Shown here: piece after piece, positions 19,741 to 28,602 of the stretch
Position numbering within the stretch: the stretch's first letter is position 1
Layout: every line of letters starts with the position of its first letter
Source: Salinivirga cyanobacteriivorans
GTDB taxonomy: Bacteria; Bacteroidota; Bacteroidia; Bacteroidales; Salinivirgaceae
Assembly (NCBI RefSeq): GCF_001443605.1
Contig: NZ_CP013118.1
Location: 3,343,501 to 3,407,500 of the forward strand
Direction of reading: 5' to 3'
Length of the DNA stretch: 64,000 nucleotides
The notes under the pieces: generated by a model
What the model saw: the letters and a program-made list of their open reading frames with translations, nothing else
Databases searched by the model: none
Told to the model about the DNA's origin: nothing
Translations under genes and position numbers: made by a program

Positions 19741-20352
19741 ATGAAAAAATTATCAGTACTTTTTGCAATCGTGTTGGCCTTTACAATGGCTTCACAAGCA
19801 CAGGTATCTTTCGGAGTAAAAGGTGGTTTAAACCTTGCTAATATTTATGGTTCAGATGCTGAAGACAATGGAATGAAAATTGGCTACCAAATCGGTGGTG
19901 TAGCAAATCTTGAACTAACTGATGCATTCTCAGTTCAGCCATCTTTACTTCTTTCAAATAAAGGAGCTACGGACACTGAGACTGATATGGTAATGAGCTT
20001 AAATTATCTTGAGATACCAATTAATGCAGTTTACTCTTTTGGTGAAATACAGGTGTTTGCAGGACCATATGTTGGAGTAGGATTATTTGGTAAAGTAAAA
20101 CCGGACGAAGGAGATGATATTGATATTGAATTTACTCAGGATGTTACTGAGGCTACTGAAGATTATCCAGTAACAATGTTGGATATTGGATTAAACTTTG
20201 GTGCTGGTTATAAGGTTATGGATAACCTTCAGGTTCAGGCAGGGTATGGACTTGGTTTCACTAATCTTGTTCCTAAATTTGATGGAGAAGATCCAGAAGT
20301 AGAAATCAAAAATTCTGTTATACAGGTAACAGTTTCTTATTTCCTAAGATAA
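19741..20352 (+). CDS. Outer-membrane beta-barrel protein (porin family, PorT-like)
   Basis: 203 residues with a clear signal peptide (MKKLSVLFAIVLAFTMASQA, cleavage before QVSFGVKGG). The mature part shows about eight amphipathic beta-strands and starts VSFGVKGGLNLANIYG, typical of the small Bacteroidota barrel family (outer_membrane_beta-barrel_2). It ends in VTVSYFLR, with an aromatic near the C-terminus as in BAM substrates. The function is unknown. A terminator follows and also serves the convergent barrel gene. Confidence 0.82.
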   Translation: MKKLSVLFAIVLAFTMASQAQVSFGVKGGLNLANIYGSDAEDNGMKIGYQIGGVANLELTDAFSVQPSLLLSNKGATDTETDMVMSLNYLEIPINAVYSFGEIQVFAGPYVGVGLFGKVKPDEGDDIDIEFTQDVTEATEDYPVTMLDIGLNFGAGYKVMDNLQVQAGYGLGFTNLVPKFDGEDPEVEIKNSVIQVTVSYFLR

Positions 20353-20373
20353 GAGACGATTTTAAAAGATATT

Positions 20374-20409
20374 GGGGCTGTCCTTTTTCAGGGCAGCCCC
20401 ATTTTTTTT
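20374..20409. terminator. Bidirectional rho-independent terminator
   Basis: GGGGCTGTCC (20374-20383) pairs with GGGCAGCCCC (20391-20400), followed by eight T's. It lies between two convergent beta-barrel genes and overlaps the stop codon of the minus-strand one. Confidence 0.9.
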
Positions 20410-21022
20410 ACAGGCTGTATTTAATTCCGAAAGCTACGGTCGAGAGGTTAATGTTGAGCCCAAAATCGTTATATTTTTGTACGGTTTCAGGGTCGCCGTT
20501 GTCATTAATACTTGAAAACATGTAGCCCAGGTAACCGGCCCGTAGTTCAAGTTTTAATTTTTCAGAAATTGCATAGCGCAATCCGGGTGCTACGCCTAAA
20601 CTAAAATCGGTATAGGTGTTACCATCATTTGTAGTGCTACCCACAGTTATTTTTTCGGTTCCCCTGGCAAATCCAATTCCACCTTCTCCAAAAAGCTCAA
20701 TATTCTCACCTAAAGGGAAATACATACGTCCATAGGGTACTATTTCAAACATGAATAGCGATGATTCAAAATCATTGGCATCATCTTTTGTTTTATTAAA
20801 ACTGAAGCCTATCTGACCTCCAATAGAGAGATTTTCGGCCAACATATATTCTACTTCTGGTAACAAGGTTATAGATGTATTTGTAGGCCCATCAACGGAA
20901 GTTCCATCGGTTGTTGACTCTGAATTACTGACTGAAAATCCAACTGATCCACCTATGTTAATTTGAGCATTCACACCAATAAATGCCACCATTGTAATGA
21001 TTAATAAAATAGTTTTTTTCAT
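20408..21022 (-). CDS. Outer-membrane beta-barrel protein
   Basis: 204 residues with signal peptide MKKTILLIITMVAFIGVNA and a mature start QINIGGSVGFSVSNS. Alternating polar/hydrophobic strands (e.g. LSIGGQIGFSFNKT, RMYFPLGENIELFGEGGIGFA) indicate an eight-stranded small barrel related to the OmpA/OmpW-like families of Bacteroidota. It has no OmpA peptidoglycan domain. It is convergent with another small barrel but not obviously its duplicate. Role unknown. Confidence 0.8.
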   Translation of the reverse strand: MKKTILLIITMVAFIGVNAQINIGGSVGFSVSNSESTTDGTSVDGPTNTSITLLPEVEYMLAENLSIGGQIGFSFNKTKDDANDFESSLFMFEIVPYGRMYFPLGENIELFGEGGIGFARGTEKITVGSTTNDGNTYTDFSLGVAPGLRYAISEKLKLELRAGYLGYMFSSINDNGDPETVQKYNDFGLNINLSTVAFGIKYSL

Positions 21023-21286
21023 GTGTTTAAAATTTTTAGTTTTCTGAAAATGAAGAAACTAAAAATTTCTTCACATTCAGGAACTCACATGAATTTATTT
21101 TAATCATAATCGTGTGTGTATTTTTTGATTAAAAAAATTCATGTTCGTTTCATTGCTTTATTTTTTATATTAAACTTAAGTTGATTAGCAAAGTTATAAT
21201 ATAAGATGGGGTAGGACGGTGATAGAAGCAATAAATAACAATCCTTTTGATAAACTTATATTTTTTGTAATGTAAATCAGTATTAA

Positions 21287-21316
21287 TTTGAGTCTAATGA
21301 ATCTTATTTATTTTTG
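21287..21316 (+). promoter_or_regulatory. Bacteroidota-type promoter upstream of the GIN pseudogene
   Basis: TTTG (21287-21290), 18 bases, then TATTTTTG (21309-21316) match the consensus. It is ~80 bases before the ATG at 21396, in a 373-base intergenic region that otherwise shows nothing clear. The reading frame it served is now broken. Confidence 0.6.
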
Positions 21317-21395
21317 AATATATTCATTAGAAATCTGCAACGCTTCATTTTTTATTTCGTCATAGGGTTGAATATTAATCTTTAAAACCAATAAA

Positions 21396-22329
21396 AATGA
21401 AACGAATTGCTTTTATCCTGGCCTTTGCTGCCATAGCCCTTACAGCAGTAGCTGGAATCAAATCAAGTATTAAGGGAAACCAGAAAGTCACCACAGAAGA
21501 ACGTACTGTTGATAATTTTGATGCTGTGTCTGACAAAGCTCTACTGCCATTTTTTTAAATTCTTTGTCATACTTCTTTCTTCGTACACTCATAATGCAAA
21601 TCTAGTTCTTTAGGCTTAACTATATGTCCGGGCAAATGTAGCAACTCCAATCTTTATTTGACACAGGGTAATACCAATAGCTTAAAACTTGAGGCTGATG
21701 AGAATCTGATGAAGCACATCAGAACGGAAGTTAAAGACGGCACGCTTAAAATTTATTCGAAAGAGACCTTGCGCGATGCCAAATCACTCAAGGCGCATCT
21801 TACTTTTAAAACACTAAAGAAAATAGGCGGATCTGCCGGTTCTGATGTTTTTACCGAGAACACCTTAAAGGCTGATGAAATGCATGTAAACATGTCATCG
21901 GGTAGCGATTTGAAGATGACACTTGAATCGCCAGAAGCCAAATTTAACATGAGTTCAGGCTCAGATGCAATTGTATAGTATGAGGGAAAAGTACTGACTA
22001 TTAACGCATCGAGTGGTAGCGATTTTGAAATTGATGCTGACGAACTTGAGGAGCTTGACCTTGATATGTCTAGTGGTTCAGATGTGGAATTACACGGCTC
22101 TGCTGCATCCTTCAAAGTAAATGCCTCAAGCGGAAGTGACCTTGATGCTTTTGATTTTGTAGCGGTCAACGCCATGATTAATACCAGCAGTGCATCGGAC
22201 GTTAAAATTACCATGGCTGGCGGAAACCTGACAGTAAATGCCTCAAGTGCAAGCAGTGTGAGATATAAAGGAAAAGTGAAAAACAGCAGAGTGAATGCTT
22301 CCAGTTTGGCATCCGTAAAAAAACAATAA
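21396..22329 (+). pseudogene. GIN-domain (DUF2807) protein, broken by insertion and nonsense codon
   Basis: Reading begins with signal peptide MKRIAFILAFAAIALTAVAG and the family opening GNQKVTTEERTVDNFDAVS, then runs into foreign DNA and stops near 21556. The family sequence resumes in another frame at about 21649 (NLYLTQGNTNSLKLEADEN), meets an in-frame TAG at 21976-21978 and continues to 22329 with repeated SSGSD beta-solenoid turns. The joined product would resemble the intact paralogue at 22475, sharing GFDLYLT/LYLTQG, EADENL and the SGSD repeats. Two independent lesions make it a pseudogene rather than a sequencing slip. Confidence 0.88.
21528..21650 (-). mobile_element. IS3-family end fragment (orfA start) inside the GIN pseudogene
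   Basis: On the minus strand an ATG at 21592 opens MSVRRKKYDKEFKKMAVELC, the N-terminus typical of IS3-family OrfA (HTH_Tnp_1). It breaks off after ~21 codons where GIN-gene sequence resumes (about 21528). Upstream of the ATG, up to ~21650, is ~58 bp that would be the element's terminal region. Only this ~120-bp scrap of the element remains; no OrfB and no second end were found. Confidence 0.7.
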
Positions 22330-22337
22330 CTGATAGT

Positions 22338-22410
22338 TTAAGACGGCTGTCCAAAAAGGTGTGGAGACTCTCAATGACGAAGATTTCTGACTTTTTAGAC
22401 AGCCTCTTAA
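22338..22410. repeat. Short inverted-repeat element (MITE-like or terminator)
   Basis: TTAAGACGGCTGTCCAAAAAG (21 positions, 22338-22358) faces CTTTTTAGACAGCCTCTTAA (22391-22410); the arms match except for one bulge and one wobble pair, around a 32-base loop. It follows the GIN pseudogene stop by 9 bases. GGCTGTCTAAAAAG-type ends are common at insertion sequence termini in Bacteroidota, so a deleted element is possible; it could also terminate transcription. Confidence 0.6.
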
Positions 22411-22426
22411 TTATTTAAAAGTTCTC

Positions 22427-22453
22427 TTTGCTTACAAGAATTTCTTAAATTTG
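22427..22453 (+). promoter_or_regulatory. Possible promoter of the intact GIN gene
   Basis: TAAATTTG (22446-22453) fits the -7 consensus; TTTG at 22427-22430 is 15 bases upstream, slightly closer than usual. The leader would be only ~15-20 nt. Confidence 0.4.
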
Positions 22454-22474
22454 ATTGACTAAAACACAGAGATT

Positions 22475-23302
22475 ATGAGAAACTTATTCGTATTTATTCT
22501 GGCAGTTGCCCTGTTAGCGCAAGGATGTGAATTTATACCCAATGGTATTAAGGGTAACGGTAAAGTAACCGAAAAAGAGATTGAAGTTGGCGACTTTAAG
22601 GCCGTTGACGTCCGAAAGGGGTTCGATTTGTACCTTACAAAAGGCGAATCCACTGCGGTTAGAATAGAGGCTGACGAAAACCTAATACCCCACATACAAG
22701 TCCGGGTTGAAGGCAACACACTTATAATTACAAGTCGCAAAAATATATGGCGCTCCAGGTCACTGAAGGCTTATGTTACTTACACAGCACTTGAAGCTAT
22801 TAATGCCTCCGGCGGTTCAGATGTGTATAGTAAAAGCAAAATTAAAGCGGAGCGTTTTAATTTGAGTATTTCAGGCGGGAGCGACGCAGAAGCAGATATT
22901 GAAGCAAATACTTTAGATGCTGATTTAAGCGGAGGATCAGATCTGGAGCTTGAATATGCCGGAAGAGAACTTAACCTTTCCGCTTCAGGGGGATGTGATG
23001 CAGAACTTACGCTTAAAAAGCTGAAAAGGAGTATCATAAATACTTCAGGCGGCTCTGACGTCAGTGTTATTGGTGAGTGCGAGAATCTTACGCTGAATGC
23101 TTCCGGTGGTAGCGATTTTAACGCCCGTGGGTTTAAGGTGGCTGTCGCCGATATTAGCGCAAGTGGTGCCGCAGATGTAAGAATAAATGTAACTGAAGAA
23201 ATTAGTGTGTCGGCCAGCGGTGCTTCATCAGTACATTACGACGGAGGAGCAAAAATTGTGCGGCAGGATATTGGACAGGTATCTACCTTACGTGGTAATT
23301 AA
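22475..23302 (+). CDS. GIN-domain (DUF2807) putative auto-transporter-adhesin-head lipoprotein
   Basis: 275 residues with a lipoprotein signal (LALLAQGC-type lipobox in AVALLAQGCEF; Cys18). The rest is the DUF2807 head/GIN domain: GNGKVTEKEIEVGDFKAVDV, then regularly spaced turns with SGGSD (at least seven), the signature of a right-handed beta-helix. Proteins of this family are exported and cell-surface or periplasmic; their ligand is not known. It is an intact paralogue of the broken gene just upstream, so the pair arose by duplication. A terminator follows. Confidence 0.85.
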   Translation: MRNLFVFILAVALLAQGCEFIPNGIKGNGKVTEKEIEVGDFKAVDVRKGFDLYLTKGESTAVRIEADENLIPHIQVRVEGNTLIITSRKNIWRSRSLKAYVTYTALEAINASGGSDVYSKSKIKAERFNLSISGGSDAEADIEANTLDADLSGGSDLELEYAGRELNLSASGGCDAELTLKKLKRSIINTSGGSDVSVIGECENLTLNASGGSDFNARGFKVAVADISASGAADVRINVTEEISVSASGASSVHYDGGAKIVRQDIGQVSTLRGN

Positions 23303-23336
23303 AATATAAAGTTTTACGAATAAGTTAAAAAAGAAG

Positions 23337-23370
23337 AAGTCCGGGTAGGAGCCACCTATCCGGACTTTTA
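23337..23370. terminator. Bidirectional rho-independent terminator
   Basis: AAGTCCGGGTAGG (23337-23349) pairs with CCTATCCGGACTT (23355-23367) over a 5-base loop, with T's after it on the plus strand and A's before it. It lies between the convergent GIN and chemoreceptor genes. Confidence 0.88.
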
Positions 23371-23384
23371 TATGTGGTAAATTG

Positions 23385-25304
23385 TTATTCTGATTTCTTA
23401 TTCTCTGCATATTCATCAACTTTAAAGAACGATATTGCCTCTTTCATCACCTGGGCCTGACTGCTCAGTTCTTCTGCGCTTGTAGCAAGTTCTTCCGATG
23501 AGCTTGCATTCTGTTGGGTTACATCATTGAGTTGCTGCACTGCCCTGTTGATTTGTTCTGCTCCACCGCTCTGTTCAGTGCTAGCTGCGTTGATTTCAGA
23601 AACCAGGCTGGTTGTACGTTCCAGGTTGGGCAACATGGCTTTCATGCGTTCGCCGGTTGTAACAGCCAGCTCTCTCGAGTTTTGTGTTAAGTTTACTATT
23701 TCATCTGCTGCCACCTGGCTTCGCTCGGCCAGTTTGCGTACTTCGGCTGCTACCACGGCAAATCCTTTTCCGTGCTCACCAGCACGTGCAGCTTCCACAG
23801 CGGCATTAAGCGCCAGTATGTTGGTTTGTCTGGCTATTTCGTTAATGATATCTATCTTTTCTGATATCTCTTTTGAGGCAATGGCGGCTTCTTCAGACTT
23901 CTTGCTTACCTCTTCAATGCCAGATGAGGCTTCGTTGGAAATTTGCTCTGTTTGTTTTGCATTGTCATTGTTTTGCTGAATATTGGCTGACATTTGTTCC
24001 ATTGATGAGCTTACTTCTTCAACCGAGCTTGCTTGCTCGGAGGCTCCCTGAGCAATTTGTTGAGAATTGTTGCTCACTTCATTACTGGCACTTGCAATAT
24101 TATCTGCTTCCTGGATTATGGTCTGGGTTATTTTCCTGAGTTTGGCAATCATTTTATTTAATGCATCTGAAAGTTGCCCCACTTCATCTTTTTGATGGAT
24201 GTCGAGTTTTACATTCAAATCGCCTTCTGCTATTTTATTTGCAAATTCAACACCTTGTTGCATGGCTTTTGAAATTGTCCGGCTTAGCAGATAATTTATT
24301 AAACCAAATATCAGTACACCTAATACAATAGCTATTATTAAAGCATTGCGTGTTTTTTGAATAATAACCATCAATTCTTCTTCATAAATGCTTACAGATA
24401 CATAGGAGTTAATAGCATCCAGGTGCTTAAAATACTGAAATTTCTGTCGCCCTTCCCACATATATTTGGTTTTACCCTGATTGGAATTGCTGTTTTTTAG
24501 TTGTTTGAAAAACACAGCATTCGAATGATTTTCTCCTTCGCTTGTCGGGTGAATGATGAAGGTTCCCTGGTCATCTACCATAAATGGATAACCTGATTCA
24601 AAATATGTTTTACTGTGGAAGATTTGCTTTATCTGTTCCAGGTCTTTTTCCTTCACGCCTACATATAGTATCCCGCTTATTGAACCATCAATACGGATTG
24701 GTTCATATGCTGTAAGATACCAATCGTTTACAACAAATGCTCTTCCTCGAAAAGTTTGACCCTTTTCAATGGTTTGAATTACCGGTGAGCTGTTGGGAAT
24801 AAATGTGCCTGTAGCTCTTTTTCCGTTTTCTTTTCTAACGTTTGTTGCTATACGTAAATATCCGCCATTGATTTTTTGAAATATTGTAACTGTGTGCCCT
24901 GTGAGATCCTGAATTTTATCGACTATTTGTGTGTTGCCCTGTATCTTTTTGCCATTGATTTCCCATGTGGGTAAATTCACCTTCTTCGTGCGTTTATTAT
25001 TCTGATTTATGGCATTGTAAGTAGTAGTTTCTTCTTTTATATCAATTTCCCCGAGGCTGTAAAAATATTGATGAGCAACTTTTAGATCTGAGTTAACCTG
25101 TTCCTGGTTAAGTTCGAGTTGCACAGTAATGAATTTTGACAAATCTTCAACCTGCTCTGTCATCCTTATGTCTGTGTCGTTCAGTATCTTATCACGCATG
25201 GTTTGAGTCATGTAAATACCAAGAATGACCATTATTACAATGATGGTTGAACTTAAAATAATATTAAGTCTTGTGCCGATTTTTAGGTTGTTAAGTTTTA
25301 GCAT
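23385..25304 (-). CDS. Methyl-accepting chemotaxis protein with Cache sensor
   Basis: 639 residues: TM1 at about 12-32, a ~280-residue periplasmic Cache_3/Cache_2-type sensor, TM2 at about 322-342 ([20 protein letters not shown]), HAMP to ~395 and a long coiled-coil signalling domain. The hairpin tip contains the invariant [22 protein letters not shown] and [16 protein letters not shown]. It would signal through CheA/CheW to a motility output; no che genes are in the window, so it is an orphan receptor here. Cache sensors usually bind small organic ligands. There is no C-terminal CheR-binding pentapeptide. Confidence 0.93.
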   Translation of the reverse strand: MLKLNNLKIGTRLNIILSSTIIVIMVILGIYMTQTMRDKILNDTDIRMTEQVEDLSKFITVQLELNQEQVNSDLKVAHQYFYSLGEIDIKEETTTYNAINQNNKRTKKVNLPTWEINGKKIQGNTQIVDKIQDLTGHTVTIFQKINGGYLRIATNVRKENGKRATGTFIPNSSPVIQTIEKGQTFRGRAFVVNDWYLTAYEPIRIDGSISGILYVGVKEKDLEQIKQIFHSKTYFESGYPFMVDDQGTFIIHPTSEGENHSNAVFFKQLKNSNSNQGKTKYMWEGRQKFQYFKHLDAINSYVSVSIYEEELMVIIQKTRNALIIAIVLGVLIFGLINYLLSRTISKAMQQGVEFANKIAEGDLNVKLDIHQKDEVGQLSDALNKMIAKLRKITQTIIQEADNIASASNEVSNNSQQIAQGASEQASSVEEVSSSMEQMSANIQQNNDNAKQTEQISNEASSGIEEVSKKSEEAAIASKEISEKIDIINEIARQTNILALNAAVEAARAGEHGKGFAVVAAEVRKLAERSQVAADEIVNLTQNSRELAVTTGERMKAMLPNLERTTSLVSEINAASTEQSGGAEQINRAVQQLNDVTQQNASSSEELATSAEELSSQAQVMKEAISFFKVDEYAENKKSE

Positions 25305-25509
25305 AATTCCTTGTTTTAGTTGGTTTGTGAGTTGCTCGGCATATGGCCGGGGAGAATTTTTCTAATACCTAAAATTACATAATTATGAAATATAAATCAA
25401 TAAAAAAAGGGTGAATCAACCCGAATTAACCTTGTTGTTAAGGGAGTTAGCCTGTTTTGCAGCTATGACATCTTAAATTAAAAAAACGGTGCTGGGCTAA
25501 TTTTGTCTG

Positions 25510-26220
25510 TTATGGGTTTTTGAGGCCAGTCTTTAATTTATTGCTTACCTCTCTTATTACCTGTTTATGCAGATAAGCTGCATTGGTTTGAATAAAATTT
25601 TCTGCAGCTTTTTTATCTCTGCGAATTAATACACGTAAGGCCCATGATAAGGCTTTTATAATCATCGGGCGATGATCATTTACAACTTTCCGGCAAACCT
25701 CAATTGTGCGTTTCGAATCGCCTTTTCCGCCTCTTGAGGCCTGATTCAATGGAACTGTACTTACAACAGCGCATCTTTTTAGCCATAAATCGTCACTTTT
25801 AAGCAGGTTGTGGATATATTGATCATCGACAGTCCCAATTTTCCAAAGCACACCAAGAATAAATGTACTGTAAGTGTCTGTTAGTACCCAGTTGTCAAGG
25901 CAAGCTGCAAGCTTTTCTGCTTCATCTATGGTTAAAACGTTAATTACTTTTGGTTCCTGCTCCAAAAAGTAGTAGGCCAGATGATGGCATTCATGGTAAT
26001 GGGTTTGCGTGAGATTAATGGCAAGTGCTGTTTTTTGTTGCAAAGTCCAGCTATTTGTTGTTTTTCGAACCTTAATAACTACTTTTTTAATATTCGGAGA
26101 GCTCACTCCAATAATTTCAAGTTTACCCGGGAAATTACCCATTGCCGATGCTTTTCTTTTATCATCCTGCAACCATTTTAGCTCGTAAATAATTTGATTT
26201 ACCAACTTTTGAGTGTTCAT
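25510..26220 (-). CDS. DNA alkylation repair protein, AlkD-like
   Basis: 236 residues, wholly helical, of the HEAT-like-repeat AlkC/AlkD superfamily (COG4912). Seen: GVSSPNIKKVVIKVRK near the N-terminus, LTQTHYHECHHLAYYFL, LDNWVLTDTYSTFILG, WLKRCAVVSTVPLN and WALRVLIRRDKKAAENFI, matching successive HEAT repeats. AlkD removes bulky alkylated bases without flipping them. No signal peptide; probably a single gene, with 205 bases to the chemoreceptor start and divergent from the peptidase gene. Whether the glycosylase is active cannot be told. Confidence 0.8.
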   Translation of the reverse strand: MNTQKLVNQIIYELKWLQDDKRKASAMGNFPGKLEIIGVSSPNIKKVVIKVRKTTNSWTLQQKTALAINLTQTHYHECHHLAYYFLEQEPKVINVLTIDEAEKLAACLDNWVLTDTYSTFILGVLWKIGTVDDQYIHNLLKSDDLWLKRCAVVSTVPLNQASRGGKGDSKRTIEVCRKVVNDHRPMIIKALSWALRVLIRRDKKAAENFIQTNAAYLHKQVIREVSNKLKTGLKNP

Positions 26221-26301
26221 TTAATTGCTGTTTGTCCGGTTCCGTACGATTTTTGTGTGTTTTTTTGAACACAATTTTAACTTTTTAAATTTATCAAAAA
26301 A

Positions 26302-28080
26302 ATGATACGCGCAGCCCTTTTTTTACTATCCGTTACTCTATTGGCCGCCTGTAGCCCTCAATCTGAAAGCGATTTCGAATTTCAGCTGCCCTTTGAAACT
26401 TCAGAGGGCAGTAAGACGGCTACTTACGAACAAACCCTGGAATTTTGCGAATCGATTGAGAAAGCATCTCCGCAGGTATTTTACACCTCCTATGGAGAAA
26501 GTTCACAAGGGTATAAATTACCATTACTTATTGTAGATAAAGATGGGTTAAATGAAGTGGAAGCCATCAGAGATGCGGGGCGCACAATTTTATTTGTAGA
26601 GTCGAATATTCACCCCGGAGAACCAGATGGGAACGATGCCATGATGCTTCTGCTGCGTGATATTGTAACCGGGAAAAAGAAAGGATTGCTCGATAGTGTA
26701 TCCATCATGTTTGCCCCGGTGGTGAATCCAGATGGATTAAAGCGCTTTGGGGCCTACAATCGCATCAATCAAAATGGACCAGAAAAGATGGGTTGGCGTA
26801 CCAACGCCCAGAATTTGAATTTGAATCGCGATTTCGTAAAGGCTGATGCTCCTGCTATGCAGGCATGGTTGAGGTTGTTCGATCAATGGCAGCCCGATTT
26901 TTTTATCGATTGCCACACCACCGATGGGGCTGATTACCAGTATGTAATTACTTACATGCTTGAGATTTATGGCAATATGGATCCTGGCCTAACACAGTGG
27001 CAGGAAAATGAATATTTACCTTATGTAAGAGATCGTATGTTTGAAGCAGGGTATCCCATATTTCCATATGTATCATTCAGAAGTTGGCACGATCCACGTA
27101 GTGGGCTGATTACAAGGCCTGGGCGCCCTATGCTTTCGCAAGGCTACACTGCGCTCAGAAATCGTCCGGGACTACTTATTGAAACACACATGTTGAAACC
27201 ATATAAGGAGCGTGTGCTGGCTACACGGCAGATGATTGAACTTACTTTGGAGCGATTGAATAAAAAAGGCAGTAAGTTACAACAATTGATTGCCAGGGCC
27301 GATAAGGTTGTTCAGCAAAGCGACTTCAGGGAACGACCATTTGCGGTTGCTTATCGCAATACCGATCAGTACGATACCGTGAGTTTCCTGGGCGTTGAGT
27401 ATGACGTAGTTAAAAGTGATTTGACAGGTGGTGATTGGTTTCAATATCATAAAGGCGAAAATAAAACGTTTACTTTGCCATGGTATCGTTACCCTGAGCC
27501 GGCTGCAAAGGTAATGCTGCCTGAAGCTTATGTGATTCCAATGCAATGGAAAACTGTGATCGAAAGATTGGAATTGCATGGTATTAAGATGATAAGAATT
27601 GAGCACGACACGCTATTGCCTACACATACCTACTATTTTACAGATGTTAAATGGCGTAACCGTCCTTATGAAGGGCGGATGGGCATTTCAGATTTCGAAT
27701 TACAAAGCAGAAAAGATACCACACCTTTTCCTTCTGGTTCTGTGATTGTGCCAATGGATCAGCCCGGAGCAAGGCTCATAGCCTGGATGCTGGAGCCTGA
27801 AAGTCCAGATTCATTTCTGCAATGGGGATTTTTCAATGCCATTTTTGAGCAAAAAGAATACGCAGAAACCTATGTGATGGAAGTCAAAGCGCGCAGGATG
27901 CTCGAAAATGACCCTGAACTCCGTGAAGCTTTTGATGCTTTCCTTGCGGATAACCCCGGGGTAAAAAACAGTTCCTGGGCACAACTCAACTGGTTCTACA
28001 AGCGCACCAAATGGTGGGATGAAAAGAAGAACGTATATCCGGTGAGAAGGGTTCTAGCAGAAGTACCAGGCATCAATTAA
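26302..28080 (+). CDS. M14-family zinc carboxypeptidase-like lipoprotein
   Basis: 592 residues with a lipoprotein signal (LSVTLLAAC, Cys17), so probably anchored in the outer membrane or periplasm. The zinc-binding HxxE is His104-Glu107 in NIHPGEPDGND; the third ligand is His205 in FIDCHTTDG; substrate-binding Arg/Asn-Arg are in GWRTNAQNLNLNRDF; the catalytic Glu294 is in LLIETHMLK. All M14 key residues are present, so activity is expected. The ~230-residue C-terminal extension is beta-rich and typical of long Bacteroidota members. Substrate, protein or peptidoglycan peptide, is unknown. Confidence 0.87.
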   Translation: MIRAALFLLSVTLLAACSPQSESDFEFQLPFETSEGSKTATYEQTLEFCESIEKASPQVFYTSYGESSQGYKLPLLIVDKDGLNEVEAIRDAGRTILFVESNIHPGEPDGNDAMMLLLRDIVTGKKKGLLDSVSIMFAPVVNPDGLKRFGAYNRINQNGPEKMGWRTNAQNLNLNRDFVKADAPAMQAWLRLFDQWQPDFFIDCHTTDGADYQYVITYMLEIYGNMDPGLTQWQENEYLPYVRDRMFEAGYPIFPYVSFRSWHDPRSGLITRPGRPMLSQGYTALRNRPGLLIETHMLKPYKERVLATRQMIELTLERLNKKGSKLQQLIARADKVVQQSDFRERPFAVAYRNTDQYDTVSFLGVEYDVVKSDLTGGDWFQYHKGENKTFTLPWYRYPEPAAKVMLPEAYVIPMQWKTVIERLELHGIKMIRIEHDTLLPTHTYYFTDVKWRNRPYEGRMGISDFELQSRKDTTPFPSGSVIVPMDQPGARLIAWMLEPESPDSFLQWGFFNAIFEQKEYAETYVMEVKARRMLENDPELREAFDAFLADNPGVKNSSWAQLNWFYKRTKWWDEKKNVYPVRRVLAEVPGIN

Positions 28081-28377
28081 TAACTTTCCATGTAGTTAGG
28101 GCTTTAACTATTAGCAGTTGGCTAATGGAATATTTGCTTTTTTTCTTAAACACTAAATAGCAGCAAAACAAGTGGATTGTGCAACCTGTGAAATGTATTT
28201 TAGCTGTTTGTTAAATTAGAAATCACTGTCTATTAACTTCTGATAACCACATCATAACTTTCTCTTAAACTATTGCCTTAACTTAGGGTTTTCATAGCTT
28301 TATCATAACCTATGCTTTATTTTTAGTTTGCATTAGATGATGACCTTCACGGTGTAATAAACTAAACAAATCACCGT

Positions 28378-28602
28378 ATGTCCTCAATTGCAAAACCACT
28401 ATCTGTTTTTTATACGATAATTTGGCTGCCGGATGTCCTAAATAAGCTGAACCTGTTGTTTAAACGACTGCTATTATCATTGTTTGCATTGTTTATCACC
28501 CGGTTAGTATTTATTGCAGCCAATGATTCTGTTTTCGCTTCGACTCTGTTGAAGAGTATATTTGGGTGCTTATTGGAGGCACCCATTATGATTTTACTGT
28601 GA
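28378..28602 (+). pseudogene. 5' part of the frameshifted LTA-synthase-family gene
   Basis: The 74-codon frame has a first membrane helix (LLLSLFALFITRLVFIAA), which matches the start of LTA-synthase/sulfatase-family membrane proteins, and runs to KSIFG before ending in unrelated residues. The downstream frame continues at once with VLIGGTHYDFTVIM. A single extra G in the GGG run at 28564-28566 would fuse both into one ~663-residue protein. It is either a real inactivating frameshift or a sequencing error. The preceding gap (28081-28377) shows no gene. Confidence 0.7.

Noticed and set aside
21189-21196. Minus-strand TAACTTTG as promoter of the beta-barrel gene at 20408
   Set aside because: The -7 box fits but no -33 TTTG at a proper distance was found; kept out of the feature list.
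28555-28575. Programmed frameshifting in the LTA-synthase-family gene
   Set aside because: No slippery heptamer or downstream pseudoknot was recognised; a simple one-base loss explains it.
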